NCBI RefSeq assembly: GCF_012927115.1
Contig: NZ_JABBFY010000001.1
Coordinates: 2,294,001-2,358,000, forward strand
Origin: Sphingomonas sp. G-3-2-10
Lineage (GTDB): Bacteria; Pseudomonadota; Alphaproteobacteria; Sphingomonadales; Sphingomonadaceae
Length of the DNA: 64,000 nt
Direction: 5' to 3'
The notes under the pieces: model-generated
Told to the model about the DNA's origin: nothing
What the model saw: the letters and a program-made list of their open reading frames with translations, nothing else
Databases searched by the model: none
Translations under genes and position numbers: made by a program
Shown: piece after piece, positions 29,970 through 38,548 of the stretch
Position numbering within the stretch: the stretch's first letter is position 1
Layout of the letters: the number at the start of each line of letters is the position of its first letter

Positions 29970-29994
29970 ACGCCCGATCCGGGCTGAAAGAAAG

Positions 29995-30025
29995 CGAGGC
30001 GCGGTCCGGCAGGGACCGCGCCTCG
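29995..30025. terminator. Bidirectional terminator
   Basis: Perfect 13-bp stem CGAGGCGCGGTCC / GGACCGCGCCTCG with a 5-base loop between the convergent bactofilin and DUF4142 genes. T-rich tracts follow on the plus strand (GTTCCGTTTC) and on the minus strand (CTTTCTTTC). Confidence 0.9.
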
Positions 30026-30038
30026 TTCCGTTTCAGGC

Positions 30039-30626
30039 CTACATTCCCTGAATCTTCTCCAGATGCGCCTGGACCACGGATGCGGTGCTCGACGCGAACG
30101 ATTTGAGCTCCGGCACGTCCCCGGTCGCGGCATAGCCTTCCATCGCAGCCAGCGCCTTCTGGTGCGCGGCGATCTGCTGGGTGCGATACAGCGTGTCGAA
30201 CTCCGTCCCACTCGCCTTGCGCAGCGCCTCGAGATTGGCGGTCTGCTCGGCGTCGAGCGTCGCGTCGGGCACGATCGCGGGCGTCGCCTTGCCTGCCGCG
30301 GTCTTCAGGTCCGCAGTCGATTTGGTGTGATGCTCGACCATCATCTTGCCGAAGTCCTTCAGCGCCGGGCTCGTCGCCTTTTCGCTCGCCAGCTTGCCGG
30401 CGGCGATCTCATAGGCGTCGGTCGAAGCCGCGGCGTTGGCGAAGCCCATCCCGGTCATCGCGGGCGTGGCAATGGCGGTATTGTCGGTGCCGTTGGGCGT
30501 ATCGGTGACGATCTCGGTCGTCGCACCCTGATTGGTCACGGTGGTGCTGGTGTCGGTATTGCCGCCGCAGCCGGCGAGCAGCGCCAGCGCAGGCAGCGTG
30601 AGTGCAAATGTCGTATAGCGTTTCAT
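30039..30626 (-). CDS. DUF4142 lipoprotein
   Basis: This 195-residue protein has a lipoprotein signal (LALLAGC, Cys at about 20), a Thr/Asn-rich linker and a DUF4142 domain (about 68-195), a ferritin-like four-helix protein. The pattern ASTDAYEIAAGKLASEKATS ... FGKMMVEHHTKSTADLK ... RTQQIAAHQKALAAMEGYA is typical. Function is unknown; such proteins are often stress-induced and periplasmic. The ATG at 30626 has a perfect AGGAGG site upstream. Confidence 0.9.
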   Translation of the reverse strand: MKRYTTFALTLPALALLAGCGGNTDTSTTVTNQGATTEIVTDTPNGTDNTAIATPAMTGMGFANAAASTDAYEIAAGKLASEKATSPALKDFGKMMVEHHTKSTADLKTAAGKATPAIVPDATLDAEQTANLEALRKASGTEFDTLYRTQQIAAHQKALAAMEGYAATGDVPELKSFASSTASVVQAHLEKIQGM

Positions 30627-30696
30627 GGCCGTCCTCCTGTTGCGCGCCCAACGAAGCGGCGGCCCGAGACGTTCCAATGAAACTCAGGGACTTAGG

Positions 30697-31374
30697 TTAG
30701 AGCCCCTTGCGTCCAAAGCCCGTGCGGACAGCGGCGCGCGGCGCCTCTGTCGCGCCAGAGGCCTTCTTCGCCAGATAGTTTGCGAGCGCCGCGTCAGCGT
30801 CGAACGACGTTGGTGCCAGCGCTTCGCTCTCGGGTACGCTGCGCTGCTGCCGCCCTCCCGAATACCGCGCACCCGTCGCATTCAGGGCGCGTGCGAATTC
30901 ATCGTAGCGCGCCTCGTGCAGCTCGGTCGTGCCCAGCGCCAGCTTCGCGGTCGAGCTGCCGAAGGCGTCGCCCGAGCGATAGAGGATGACGAGTTCCCAC
31001 GCCTTGTGCTTGCCCCAGCCGTTCAGCCGGATCTCGGCATTGCCGAAGTCCGCCCAGGCGATTCGCCGCGAACGCCACCAGGTGGTGATCACCAGACCGT
31101 CCGGAAGCGCCTCCACCGCCTTGCGATCGCCGACCATGATCAGCGCGCCGCGCCACGCGACGCACAGGCAAAGCAGCACCAGCAGCGGAGCCAGGACCGC
31201 ATGACCGAAGCCCGTCGCGAACAACCTTGCGCGGCGGATCTCGGCGACGCTTTCCGGATTGAGGAACACCCACAGGAAGACTGCGGCGGTCAGTCCGCAC
31301 AGGATGGTCATCGTCAGCAACTTCGTCTGACTGTATCGCAGCGTTTCCACGGACCGCACCCCACAGTTTTTCAC
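30697..31374 (-). CDS. Hypothetical membrane protein, STM3941-like
   Basis: This 225-residue protein has two transmembrane helices (about 20-42 and 58-78) and then a PH-like soluble domain (ALPDGLVITTWWRSRRIAWADFGNAEIR...WELVILYRSG), with a basic C-terminal tail. The same plan, two helices then a bPH-like domain with a W-x-(E/D)-(I/F) strand, occurs in the product of the gene at 33568-34164. I compare both with the STM3941 family by layout only. The start at 31374 is the first ATG. Confidence 0.6.
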   Translation of the reverse strand: MKNCGVRSVETLRYSQTKLLTMTILCGLTAAVFLWVFLNPESVAEIRRARLFATGFGHAVLAPLLVLLCLCVAWRGALIMVGDRKAVEALPDGLVITTWWRSRRIAWADFGNAEIRLNGWGKHKAWELVILYRSGDAFGSSTAKLALGTTELHEARYDEFARALNATGARYSGGRQQRSVPESEALAPTSFDADAALANYLAKKASGATEAPRAAVRTGFGRKGL

Positions 31375-31396
31375 GGTGGAGGATGCTGCATCCGGC

Positions 31397-31849
31397 CTAA
31401 GGAGCGGTTAAGGGTGCCAGGGTTTTCGCCACGCCCAGCATGTCGACGAAGAATCCGATCCACATCGCCGATAGCACCACGCACGAAGCGAGATAGATGA
31501 GGAAACGCGGCGGAATCTTCTGCACGACAATCTGGATGAAGCTGTGCAGCGCACGCAGCGCGACAAAGGCCCAGGCCAGCGCCACCTGCGCCGCGCTTGC
31601 CTGATTGGTGAACATCAGCAGCGGCACCAGCGCGAAGAACAACACCGGCATCTCGAACAGATTGACGAAATTGTTCGCGGGCATCTCGGCTGGCTGGAAG
31701 TAGCGCTTGGCCGCATCGCCGCTCGCGAAATTCTCCGCCGTGGGCGGCTGGCGCTTCATCAGCGCGAACCGCTGGACATAGAGCACGAACCACACGGCAT
31801 GAATCAGCGCGACCATCGCGAATGTCGGCCACAGGATCGCAATAAACAT
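31397..31849 (-). CDS. MAPEG-family membrane protein
   Basis: This 150-residue protein has four transmembrane helices. The loop NNFVNLFEMPVLFFAL and the next helix WAFVALRALHSFIQI are hallmarks of MAPEG proteins (glutathione-linked membrane enzymes and relatives). In bacteria the substrate is usually unknown. It is divergent from the GFA-family gene, whose start lies 55 bases away. Both may relate to glutathione chemistry, which is inference. Confidence 0.85.
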   Translation of the reverse strand: MFIAILWPTFAMVALIHAVWFVLYVQRFALMKRQPPTAENFASGDAAKRYFQPAEMPANNFVNLFEMPVLFFALVPLLMFTNQASAAQVALAWAFVALRALHSFIQIVVQKIPPRFLIYLASCVVLSAMWIGFFVDMLGVAKTLAPLTAP

Positions 31850-31904
31850 GAAACCCCTCCCCTTTTTGTGCGATCATCCTGACCGAGCCGGAGGAGGAAA
31901 GCGA

Positions 31905-32369
31905 GTGTCCGATTTGAAGCTGCCGATCGAGGGCGAGTGCCGCTGCGGCAAGGTGCGCATCCGGATCAGCGCACCGCCGATGCTGACGATGGCGTGCCAT
32001 TGCACCGGCTGCCAGAGGATGAGCGCCAGCGCCTTTTCGCTCAGCGTCGCGATCCCCTCGGCGGGGTTCGAAGTGATCGCGGGCGAGACCGTGATCGGCG
32101 GCCTGCACGGCGACATGTCGAAGCACCACCATTGCGACTGGTGCAAGAGCTGGATGTTCACCCGGATCGAGCCCGACATGGGCTTCGTCAATGTCCGCCC
32201 GACGATGCTGGAAGATACCGGCTGGTTCACGCCCTTCATCGAAACCTATACCAGCGAGAAGCTGCCCTGGGTGACGACCCCTGCGGAGCACAGCTTCGCG
32301 ACATTTCCGGAAATGTCCGCCTATGGGGACCTGATCGCCGGGTTCGCTCGCACGAAAGCGACAGGATAA
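31905..32369 (+). CDS. GFA-family (Mss4-like) zinc protein
   Basis: This 154-residue protein carries the GFA zinc-binding pattern: GECRCGKVRI near the N-terminus, ACHCTGCQRMS, and a later HHHCDWCKSWMF. The family includes proteins once named glutathione-dependent formaldehyde-activating enzymes; most have no proven reaction. I chose the GTG at 31905 because GGAGGA lies 7 bases upstream and the protein then begins directly before the domain; the frame extends upstream to 31848. Confidence 0.88.
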   Translation: MSDLKLPIEGECRCGKVRIRISAPPMLTMACHCTGCQRMSASAFSLSVAIPSAGFEVIAGETVIGGLHGDMSKHHHCDWCKSWMFTRIEPDMGFVNVRPTMLEDTGWFTPFIETYTSEKLPWVTTPAEHSFATFPEMSAYGDLIAGFARTKATG

Positions 32370-32675
32370 CGATTGAATGAATTCGACATTTTAAGTCGGA
32401 TTAAGAACTAACGTATCGTCAATTTCCGATGCTGTTCTAATTATTGTTCCGAAACGGACTCGTTAACCCTCGACTCCATCGGAGTCATTGGGGAAATATC
32501 TATTCACGCTATTTGATATTTCGAGTCGAAAAGCTCGAACAATGATCGGATATCGCGGGTCCAATTACGAAGAGCGTTCGAATATATTTCGAAACCGCCT
32601 TTTCCGGCGCGCCATACTTCGCGCCGGAACGATGACGCGTGCGAGTTCGGATCAACAAGATGACAGGAGCGGATC
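32370..32675. other. AT-rich non-coding leader upstream of the lectin gene
   Basis: This 306-base interval is strikingly AT-rich for this genome and has no convincing gene. It contains GACTCC-ATC-GGAGTC (32472-32486), two TTCGAA palindromes 5 bases apart (32578-32594) and a perfect 10-bp hairpin TTCCGGCGCG / CGCGCCGGAA with an 8-base loop (32602-32629), which ends 46 bases before the lectin ATG. The composition suggests a regulated promoter, silencing, or a horizontally acquired segment. Confidence 0.6.
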
Positions 32676-33494
32676 ATGGCAGTCTATAATATCCAGAACC
32701 AATGGGGCGGCAGCTCGGCGCCGTGGAACGAAGGCGGCGTCTTCAACATCGGCAATCGCGGCAGCCAGTTGCCCGTGGCGCTGTCGCTGACCTCGCCCGA
32801 CAATGGCCAGAGCTTCACCGGCACGATGACCTATCAGGGCGAAGGCCCGATCGGCTGCCGCGCGACCTTCGTCACCACCAACTGCTATCAGGTCGAAAAC
32901 CAGTGGGGCGGCGACAGCGCGCCGTGGCACGATGCCGGCCTGTTCCTGCTCGGCGCGCGTCAGGGACAGAACGCCGTCGCGTTCGAACTGTCATCCGTCG
33001 ACAACGGCCAGACGCTTGAAGGCACCATGACCTATTCGGGCGAAGGTCCGATCGGTGTGAGGGGCGCGCTGTCCGAAGGGCAGGCGTTCGACGCCACCAA
33101 CCAGTGGGGCGGCAATTCGGCCCCGTGGAACCAGGGCGGCCTGTGGGTGCTGGGATGCCGCGCCAACCAGCCGGTGGTCGCGATCGACGTGACCAGCGAC
33201 GACAACGGCCAGACGCTGAACGGCACCATGACCTATTTCAACGAAGGCCCGATCGGCTTCGCCGCCACGCGGATCATGGCCAATACCTATGCGGTGCAGA
33301 ACCAGTGGGGCGGCAACGACGCGCCCTGGCATCCCGGCGGCAACTGGGTGATCGGATGCCGCGGCGATCAGGGCGTGGTCGCGGTCAACGTCACCGGCGG
33401 CGGCGGCCTGAGCGGCACGATGACCTATAACGGCGAAGGCCCGATCGGCCTGAACCTCGAGCTCGCCAGCGCGAACGCAACCGCGGACGCCTGA
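32676..33494 (+). CDS. OAA-family lectin with four tandem repeats
   Basis: This 272-residue protein is built of four repeats of about 67 residues. NQWGG occurs at 8, 75, 142 and 209, exactly 67 apart. Each repeat has NQWGG(S/D/N)xAPW and TMTYxxEGPIG; repeat 4 has a shorter loop (GGGGLSG). This is the Oscillatoria agardhii agglutinin (OAAH) fold: beta-barrel lectins that bind the branched core of high-mannose glycans. The four-repeat form is known from Myxococcus MBHA and Burkholderia BOA. There is no signal peptide, so secretion would be non-classical. The ATG has AGGAG 8 bases upstream. A terminator follows directly. Native partner and role are unknown. Confidence 0.95.
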   Translation: MAVYNIQNQWGGSSAPWNEGGVFNIGNRGSQLPVALSLTSPDNGQSFTGTMTYQGEGPIGCRATFVTTNCYQVENQWGGDSAPWHDAGLFLLGARQGQNAVAFELSSVDNGQTLEGTMTYSGEGPIGVRGALSEGQAFDATNQWGGNSAPWNQGGLWVLGCRANQPVVAIDVTSDDNGQTLNGTMTYFNEGPIGFAATRIMANTYAVQNQWGGNDAPWHPGGNWVIGCRGDQGVVAVNVTGGGGLSGTMTYNGEGPIGLNLELASANATADA

Positions 33495-33505
33495 GCCCCC
33501 CGGGG

Positions 33506-33537
33506 CCGGCCGGGCGCGCTCCCATGCGCCCGGCCGG
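33506..33537 (+). terminator. Stem-loop after the lectin gene
   Basis: Perfect 12-bp stem CCGGCCGGGCGC / GCGCCCGGCCGG with an 8-base loop, 11 bases after the lectin stop. The T run is short (TTCCAC), but stem strength makes termination likely. Confidence 0.75.
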
Positions 33538-33567
33538 TTCCACCCGTGGCTGCCGCGCAGCCTCCGG

Positions 33568-34164
33568 TCAGTGTAATTCGCCGTCGCGGTGGAGGGTCAA
33601 CGCGCGGTCGACTGCGCGCGCAAAGCGGCAGGTGCGAAAGAGTCCGCCCTCGATCGCCGTTGCCGCAATCTTCGGGCGGCTGCCCTGCCCGCGAAGATAC
33701 AGCGCCAGCTCCGCGTACATCTTCGGCGGTGCGAACGGGATCCGGCGGCTGACATAGCGCCGCTCCACCTTCACGCGATCGATCTCATGCCATGACAGGT
33801 GGGCGGTACGATCGGGAAAGCGGTACATGGCGATGCCACGTGGCGTGATCGCGAACGCGGGTCTCCGCGTCAGCACCTGCGCCACCCGGCTCACGCAAAA
33901 TGGCAGGCCGAACCCGGCTGCCGCCAATCCGAGCAGGACGCCCCCGGCGCCATTCCCCGCGGACATCCACTCGCCGCGCCGGCGCCCGATCGCCTGATCG
34001 GGATCGACATGGAAGCTGTAGATGAGCCACAGCCCCATCCCGGCAATGATGCCGGCGAACACAAAGCCGGCAGTCGCACGCGGCATTGAAAACCACAGCC
34101 GCGTCACCGGGGATCGAATCCCGGCTTCGCGAAGCCGGTCCTCGATCCTCTCGCCGTCCCTCAA
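33568..34164 (-). CDS. Hypothetical membrane protein, STM3941-like
   Basis: This 198-residue protein has two transmembrane helices (about 30-50 and 72-95) and a PH-like domain beginning PAFAITPRGIAMYRFPDRTAHLSWHEIDRVKV. It shares its plan with the product of 30697-31374. The TTG at 34164 overlaps the lpd TGA, suggesting coupling; ATG at 34086 (residue 27) is the alternative and would remove part of the N-terminal lead. It is the last gene after lpd on this strand. Function unknown. Confidence 0.6.
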   Translation of the reverse strand: MRDGERIEDRLREAGIRSPVTRLWFSMPRATAGFVFAGIIAGMGLWLIYSFHVDPDQAIGRRRGEWMSAGNGAGGVLLGLAAAGFGLPFCVSRVAQVLTRRPAFAITPRGIAMYRFPDRTAHLSWHEIDRVKVERRYVSRRIPFAPPKMYAELALYLRGQGSRPKIAATAIEGGLFRTCRFARAVDRALTLHRDGELH

Positions 34165-35558
34165 ATGTGCAGTGCCCGTCCGTAAGCGCTCAGCACCGCT
34201 TCGTGCATCGTCTCGCTGATCGTCGGGTGCGGAAACACCGTTTCCATCAGTTCGGCTTCGGTTGTCTCCAGCGTCTTGCCGATGGTGTAGCCCTGGATCA
34301 GCTCGGTCACTTCCGCGCCGATCATGTGCGCGCCCAGCAGTTCGCCGGTCTTCGCGTCGAACACGGTCTTCACAAAGCCTTCCGGCTCGCCCAGCGCGAT
34401 CGCCTTGCCGTTGCCGATGAAGGGGAAGTTGCCGACCTTCACGTCATAGCCTGCTTCCTTCGCCTTGGCTTCGGTCAGGCCGACGCTGGCGATCTGCGGG
34501 TGGCAATAGGTGCAGCCCGGGATGTTGCGCGGGTCCATCGCGTGCGGATGCTTGCCGGCGATCGCCTCGACCGCGATCACGCCTTCGTGGCTCGCCTTGT
34601 GCGCCAGCCAGGGCGGCTGGGTCACGTCGCCGATGGCGTAGAGGCCGTCGACACTGGTCTTGCACGCGCCATCGGTGACGATGTGGCCGCGCTCGGTCTT
34701 CACGCCCAGCGCTTCCAGGCCCAGATCCTCGGTGTTCGGCACGATGCCGATGGCGACGATCACATGGCTGAACTCGGACGTGGTGACCTTGCCGTCCTTG
34801 TCCTTGATCGCGGCGGTCACGCCCTTGTCGGTCACGTCGAGCTTGTCGACGCCCGCCTTGGTCAGGATCGTCATGCCCTGCTTCTTCAGCGCCTTTTCGA
34901 GATGCGCGGAGATATCGGCATCCTCGACCGGCACGATCCGGTCGAGCATTTCGACGACGGTCACGTCCGAGCCCATATCGTTGTAGAAGCTGGCGAACTC
35001 GATCCCGATCGCGCCCGAACCGATGACCAGCAGCTTGCTCGGCATCTCGGTCGGCGTCATCGCGTGGCGATAGGTCCACACGCGCTTGCCGTCGGCCTTG
35101 GCGAAGGGCAGGTCGCGGGCGCGCGCGCCGGTCGCGACGATGATGTTCTTCGCGGTCAGCTCGGTCGCCTTGCCGTCCTTGTCGGTGACGGTCAGCTTGC
35201 CCTTTCCGGTCAGCTTACCGCTGCCCATGTGGACCGCGATCTTGTTCTTCTTCATCAGGTGCGTGACGCCCTGATTGAGCTGCTTGGCCACGCCGCGCGA
35301 GCGCTTGACCACCGCGTCGAGATCGGCGGTGATCTTCTCCGCGGCCAGCCCGTAATCCTTGGCGTGCTGCATATAGTGGAAGATCTCGGCCGAGCGCAGC
35401 AGCGCCTTGGTCGGGATGCAGCCCCAGTTGAGGCAGATGCCGCCCAGCAGCTCGCGCTCGACGATCGCGGTCTTCAGGCCCAGCTGGCTCGCGCGGATCG
35501 CCGCGACATAGCCGCCCGGTCCCGATCCCAGCACGATCACGTCATATGCTTCAGCCAT
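34161..35558 (-). CDS. lpdA: Dihydrolipoyl dehydrogenase (E3)
   Basis: E3, 465 residues, reoxidises dihydrolipoyl groups of the pyruvate and 2-oxoglutarate complexes with NAD. It has the FAD-binding GSGPGGYVAAIRAS, the redox disulfide GGICLNWGCIPTKALL, the NAD-binding GSGAIGIEFASF, a FAD-contacting YAIGD and the catalytic HPHPTISE near the end. The E2 gene lies four genes upstream on the same strand, an extended pdh cluster. It overlaps both neighbours by 8 and 4 bases. Confidence 0.97.
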   Translation of the reverse strand: MAEAYDVIVLGSGPGGYVAAIRASQLGLKTAIVERELLGGICLNWGCIPTKALLRSAEIFHYMQHAKDYGLAAEKITADLDAVVKRSRGVAKQLNQGVTHLMKKNKIAVHMGSGKLTGKGKLTVTDKDGKATELTAKNIIVATGARARDLPFAKADGKRVWTYRHAMTPTEMPSKLLVIGSGAIGIEFASFYNDMGSDVTVVEMLDRIVPVEDADISAHLEKALKKQGMTILTKAGVDKLDVTDKGVTAAIKDKDGKVTTSEFSHVIVAIGIVPNTEDLGLEALGVKTERGHIVTDGACKTSVDGLYAIGDVTQPPWLAHKASHEGVIAVEAIAGKHPHAMDPRNIPGCTYCHPQIASVGLTEAKAKEAGYDVKVGNFPFIGNGKAIALGEPEGFVKTVFDAKTGELLGAHMIGAEVTELIQGYTIGKTLETTEAELMETVFPHPTISETMHEAVLSAYGRALHI

Positions 35559-35976
35559 TGCCTGCGATTCCCATAGATGAAAGGGCCCAGCCCGAAATTC
35601 CCCATACCGCGCCCCACAGCGCGCCGATCAGAAACGCCGCGCCCAGCCGGTGCGCGGCTTCGCTCAGCCCGCGGCTCGACATGCTCCGCCACTGGGTCAG
35701 CACCGTGCCGAGCACGACCGCGGCGCTGCCGACGATGATCGGGCGCAGCGTCAGGATCGGCCGGAACGCCATGTCCGCCCAGTCGCCTTCGAAGGGCAGG
35801 AAGATCGCGACGGTGACGATCGCGAACGCCGGATAGATGGGCACCAGCAGCGCGATATCGGTTCCGGTCACCTTCAGCCGCTGGCCGAATGCGAGCGCCA
35901 GCCAGGGCGTGGCCAGCAGCAGCGCAACCAGCAGGCCCTGCAGCACCACGAAGTGCAGCGACGGATAGCCGATCAT
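35551..35976 (-). CDS. Hypothetical four-helix membrane protein
   Basis: This 141-residue hydrophobic protein has four predicted helices: residues 7-30, 40-60, 75-97 and 112-136. I recognise no catalytic motif. A different frame over the same DNA is open but hydrophilic and Arg-rich, so I prefer this one. It overlaps lpd by 8 bases and the thioesterase gene by 4, so it is translated as part of the pdh operon. Confidence 0.65.
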   Translation of the reverse strand: MIGYPSLHFVVLQGLLVALLLATPWLALAFGQRLKVTGTDIALLVPIYPAFAIVTVAIFLPFEGDWADMAFRPILTLRPIIVGSAAVVLGTVLTQWRSMSSRGLSEAAHRLGAAFLIGALWGAVWGISGWALSSMGIAGNG

Positions 35977-36386
35977 GCGCGCATGTCTCCAAGGCCGGAG
36001 ACCGGACGCGGATTGCGCGCCTCGTCGATCGCGACGAAGGTGAAACAGGCTTGAGTCACTTTGTGCATCACTTCCTCATCGCGATGGCGGCGCCACGCCT
36101 CGACATCGATCTGCATCGAGGTCCGCCCGGTCTTCACCAGCTCGGCATAGACCGACACTTCGTCGCCGACCGAAACCGGCAGATGGAATTGCATCCCCTC
36201 CACCGCGATCGTCACTGCGCGGCCGTGCGAATGGCGCGACGCGATCGAGCCGGCGGCGAGATCCATCTGGCTCATCAGCCAGCCGCCGAAAATGTCGCCA
36301 TAGGGATTGGCGTCGGCCGGCATCGCGATCACGCGGACGGTGGGCGCACGCGAGGGCGGCGCGGAAACGGGAACCGGTTCACCCAT
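35973..36386 (-). CDS. yciA: Acyl-CoA thioesterase, YciA type
   Basis: This 137-residue hotdog-fold thioesterase has MPADANPYGDIFGGWLMSQMD with the conserved Asn/Asp active-site region and VEGMQFHLPVSVGDEVSVYA. YciA cleaves a range of acyl-CoAs to free CoA, which suits its position between the pyruvate dehydrogenase genes. I chose the ATG at 36386 because the protein then begins just ahead of the fold. It overlaps the upstream small membrane protein gene by 8 bases. Confidence 0.92.
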   Translation of the reverse strand: MGEPVPVSAPPSRAPTVRVIAMPADANPYGDIFGGWLMSQMDLAAGSIASRHSHGRAVTIAVEGMQFHLPVSVGDEVSVYAELVKTGRTSMQIDVEAWRRHRDEEVMHKVTQACFTFVAIDEARNPRPVSGLGDMRA

Positions 36387-36609
36387 CGCTTTCGGCCCTG
36401 TCTTGGTTGCGATCCAGCGCGGCGCGATCCTCGACCAGCGCACGGCGGACCGGGCCGATGCCCATCACCACCACCGCGGCCATCATCACATAAGCGACCA
36501 GCCAGATATCGTCGCGCCCGAGCGGATAGGCCCATGCCGACAGCGCAGCGATCAGCAGCGCGGCGAACAGGCCGACCACGATATGGAGCACTTCGATCAG
36601 AACGCGCAT
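36379..36609 (-). CDS. Small hypothetical membrane protein
   Basis: This 76-residue protein has two hydrophobic helices (about 5-27 and 36-54) followed by a charged tail (RRALVEDRAALDRNQDRAES). No family recognised. It starts 26 bases after the E2 gene and overlaps the thioesterase gene, so it is clearly in the operon. Confidence 0.7.
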   Translation of the reverse strand: MRVLIEVLHIVVGLFAALLIAALSAWAYPLGRDDIWLVAYVMMAAVVVMGIGPVRRALVEDRAALDRNQDRAESDG

Positions 36610-36635
36610 GGCGTTTGGTCCCAGTCCCGCCCGAT

Positions 36636-37949
36636 TCAGGCGATCATGCCCATCGGCGCTTCGATCAGTTCCTTCAGGATCTTCATCATCGCCGCGCCAT
36701 CGGCGCCGTCGATCGCGCGGTGATCGAAGCTGCCGGTGACCGACATCACCGTCGCGACGCCCAGCGCATCGTCGACGATATACGGACGCTTCTCACCCGC
36801 GCCCACCGCCAGGATCATGCCCTGCGGCGGGTTGATCACCGCGTCGAACTGCTTGATGCCGAACATGCCCATGTTGGAGAGGCTGGCGGTGCCGCCCTGA
36901 TACTCTTCCGGCTTCAGCTTGCCTTCCTTGGCGCGGCCGGCAAGGTCCTTCATCTCGGTCGAGATGGCGGAGACGCTCTTGTTCGCCGCGTCCTTGATGA
37001 TCGGGGTGATCAGACCCGTCGGGGTCGAGACCGCCACCGACACGTCGGCGCGGCTATACTTGATCAGTTCGGAACCGGTGTAGGTCACGTTGCACTTGGG
37101 CGCCTGGATCAGCGCCACGCCCAGCGCCTTGATCAGCAGATCGTTGACCGACAGCTTCACGCCGCGCGATTCGAGCGACTTGTTGAGCTCGCCGCGCAGC
37201 TTGAGCAGCGCGTCGAGGCGGACGTCCACGGTCAGATAGATGTGCGGAACCGTCTGCTTCGATTCGGTCAGGCGGCGCGCGATCGTCTTGCGGATGTTCG
37301 ACAGCTTCTCCGCTTCGTGCGGGATCGTGTCGTCGAACCAGACGGCAGCCGGCTTCGCGGCGGGCGCGGCAGCGGCGGCGGGCGCCTGCGATGCGGCAGC
37401 GGCTTGGGCCTGTGCAGCCGGCGCGGCAGCGGGCGCAGCAGCCTTGCCGCCTTCGACGTCGGCCTTGACGATGCGGCCATTCGGGCCGGAGCCGGCGACA
37501 CCGGCCAGATCGACGCCCTTCTCGGCGGCGATGCGCTTGGCGAGCGGGCTGGCCTTCACGCGGTCGCCCGAAGCGGCAGCAGCCTTTGCGGGCGCAGGAG
37601 CAGGAGCCGCGGCCGGCGCAGGCGCCGCTTCAGCCTTGGATGCTTCTTCCTTCGGGGCCTCAGCCTTGGCAGGTGCCGGGGCGGCGGCAGCAGCGGAGGC
37701 GTCCTCGCCCTCGCCCGCCAGCACCATGATCACCGTGCCGACCTTCACATTGTCGGTGCCCTCGGCGACGAGGATCTTGCCGACCACGCCTTCGTCGACC
37801 GCTTCGAATTCCATCGTCGCCTTGTCGGTCTCGATTTCGGCCATCAGGTCGCCGGACTTCACCGTGTCGCCTTCCTTGACCAGCCATTTGGCGAGCGTCC
37901 CCTCTTCCATCGTGGGGGACAGGGCGGGCATCTTGATTTCGATCGGCAT
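36636..37949 (-). CDS. pdhC: Pyruvate dehydrogenase E2, dihydrolipoamide acetyltransferase
   Basis: E2, 437 residues. The lipoyl domain (1-80) has the modified Lys in [11 protein letters not shown]. An Ala/Pro/Lys-rich linker follows, then the E1/E3-binding domain ([23 protein letters not shown] begins it), a second Ala/Pro linker and the catalytic domain ending in [13 protein letters not shown] with the active-site His. It transfers acetyl from lipoate to CoA. The start at 37949 ([12 protein letters not shown]) is the family start. The E1 genes are not in the window; the region upstream is divergent. Confidence 0.96.
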   Translation of the reverse strand: MPIEIKMPALSPTMEEGTLAKWLVKEGDTVKSGDLMAEIETDKATMEFEAVDEGVVGKILVAEGTDNVKVGTVIMVLAGEGEDASAAAAAPAPAKAEAPKEEASKAEAAPAPAAAPAPAPAKAAAASGDRVKASPLAKRIAAEKGVDLAGVAGSGPNGRIVKADVEGGKAAAPAAAPAAQAQAAAASQAPAAAAAPAAKPAAVWFDDTIPHEAEKLSNIRKTIARRLTESKQTVPHIYLTVDVRLDALLKLRGELNKSLESRGVKLSVNDLLIKALGVALIQAPKCNVTYTGSELIKYSRADVSVAVSTPTGLITPIIKDAANKSVSAISTEMKDLAGRAKEGKLKPEEYQGGTASLSNMGMFGIKQFDAVINPPQGMILAVGAGEKRPYIVDDALGVATVMSVTGSFDHRAIDGADGAAMMKILKELIEAPMGMIA

Positions 37950-38079
37950 GGACGTTCCCGTCAATTGGTTCCCGGGGAGGGATTCGGCCCCTCTCTCGCT
38001 GCCGACCCGCCCGGGGTCAAGACGCTTGCAAGAAGCTCAATCGCGCGGCACCTAAAGCCGAAGGTCGGGGACACGAGAC

Positions 38080-38535
38080 ATGCGCACCTATCTGGTCGTC
38101 ATCGACGAGAGCCCGGAGGCGGAAATCGCCATGCGTTTCGCTGCGCGCCGCGCCGTGAAAACAGGCGGAAATGTCGAGATTCTCGCGCTCGTTCCCCAGC
38201 CGGAGTTCGTCCAGTGGGGCGGCGTGATGGCCGCGATCGAGGAGGAAGCGCAAATCCGCGCCGAGGCTCTGGTCGCCCGCGCAGCCGGCACGTTGCTTGC
38301 CGAATCGGGGATCAAGCCGTCGATCACCGTTCGCCAGGGCGATGGCCCGAAGATCGTCCGCGAGATGATCGCCGCCAATTCCGACATCGCGGCGCTGGTG
38401 CTCGGCGCAGCCGCCAGCGGCCCGCCGGGACCGCTCGTGGCCCACTTCGCCGGCGCCGATGCCGGCGGAATGACCGTGCCGGTGATGATCGTGCCGGGCT
38501 CGCTGGATCGGGATGCGATCGACCGGCTGAGTTGA
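38080..38535 (+). CDS. Universal stress protein UspA family
   Basis: This 151-residue UspA-fold protein starts MRTYLVVIDESPEAEIAMRFAARRA and has the C-terminal strand VPVMIVPGS. The ATP-binding loop of the ATP-type subfamily (GxxGxxxxxxGS) is only partly kept (GAAASGPPGPL), so it may not bind ATP. It is divergent from pdhC and followed 13 bases later by a small gene. Confidence 0.85.
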   Translation: MRTYLVVIDESPEAEIAMRFAARRAVKTGGNVEILALVPQPEFVQWGGVMAAIEEEAQIRAEALVARAAGTLLAESGIKPSITVRQGDGPKIVREMIAANSDIAALVLGAAASGPPGPLVAHFAGADAGGMTVPVMIVPGSLDRDAIDRLS

Positions 38536-38548
38536 GAGCAGCAGACGC

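Noticed and set aside
32676..33494. Lectin repeats as a DNA-level tandem duplication or assembly error
   Set aside because: The four repeats differ at many codons and one has a shorter loop, so they are old protein repeats.
34164..35079. Second frame within lpdA (211 codons at 34444-35079)
   Set aside because: Arg/Gly/Asp-rich shadow in another frame of a clearly intact lpdA.
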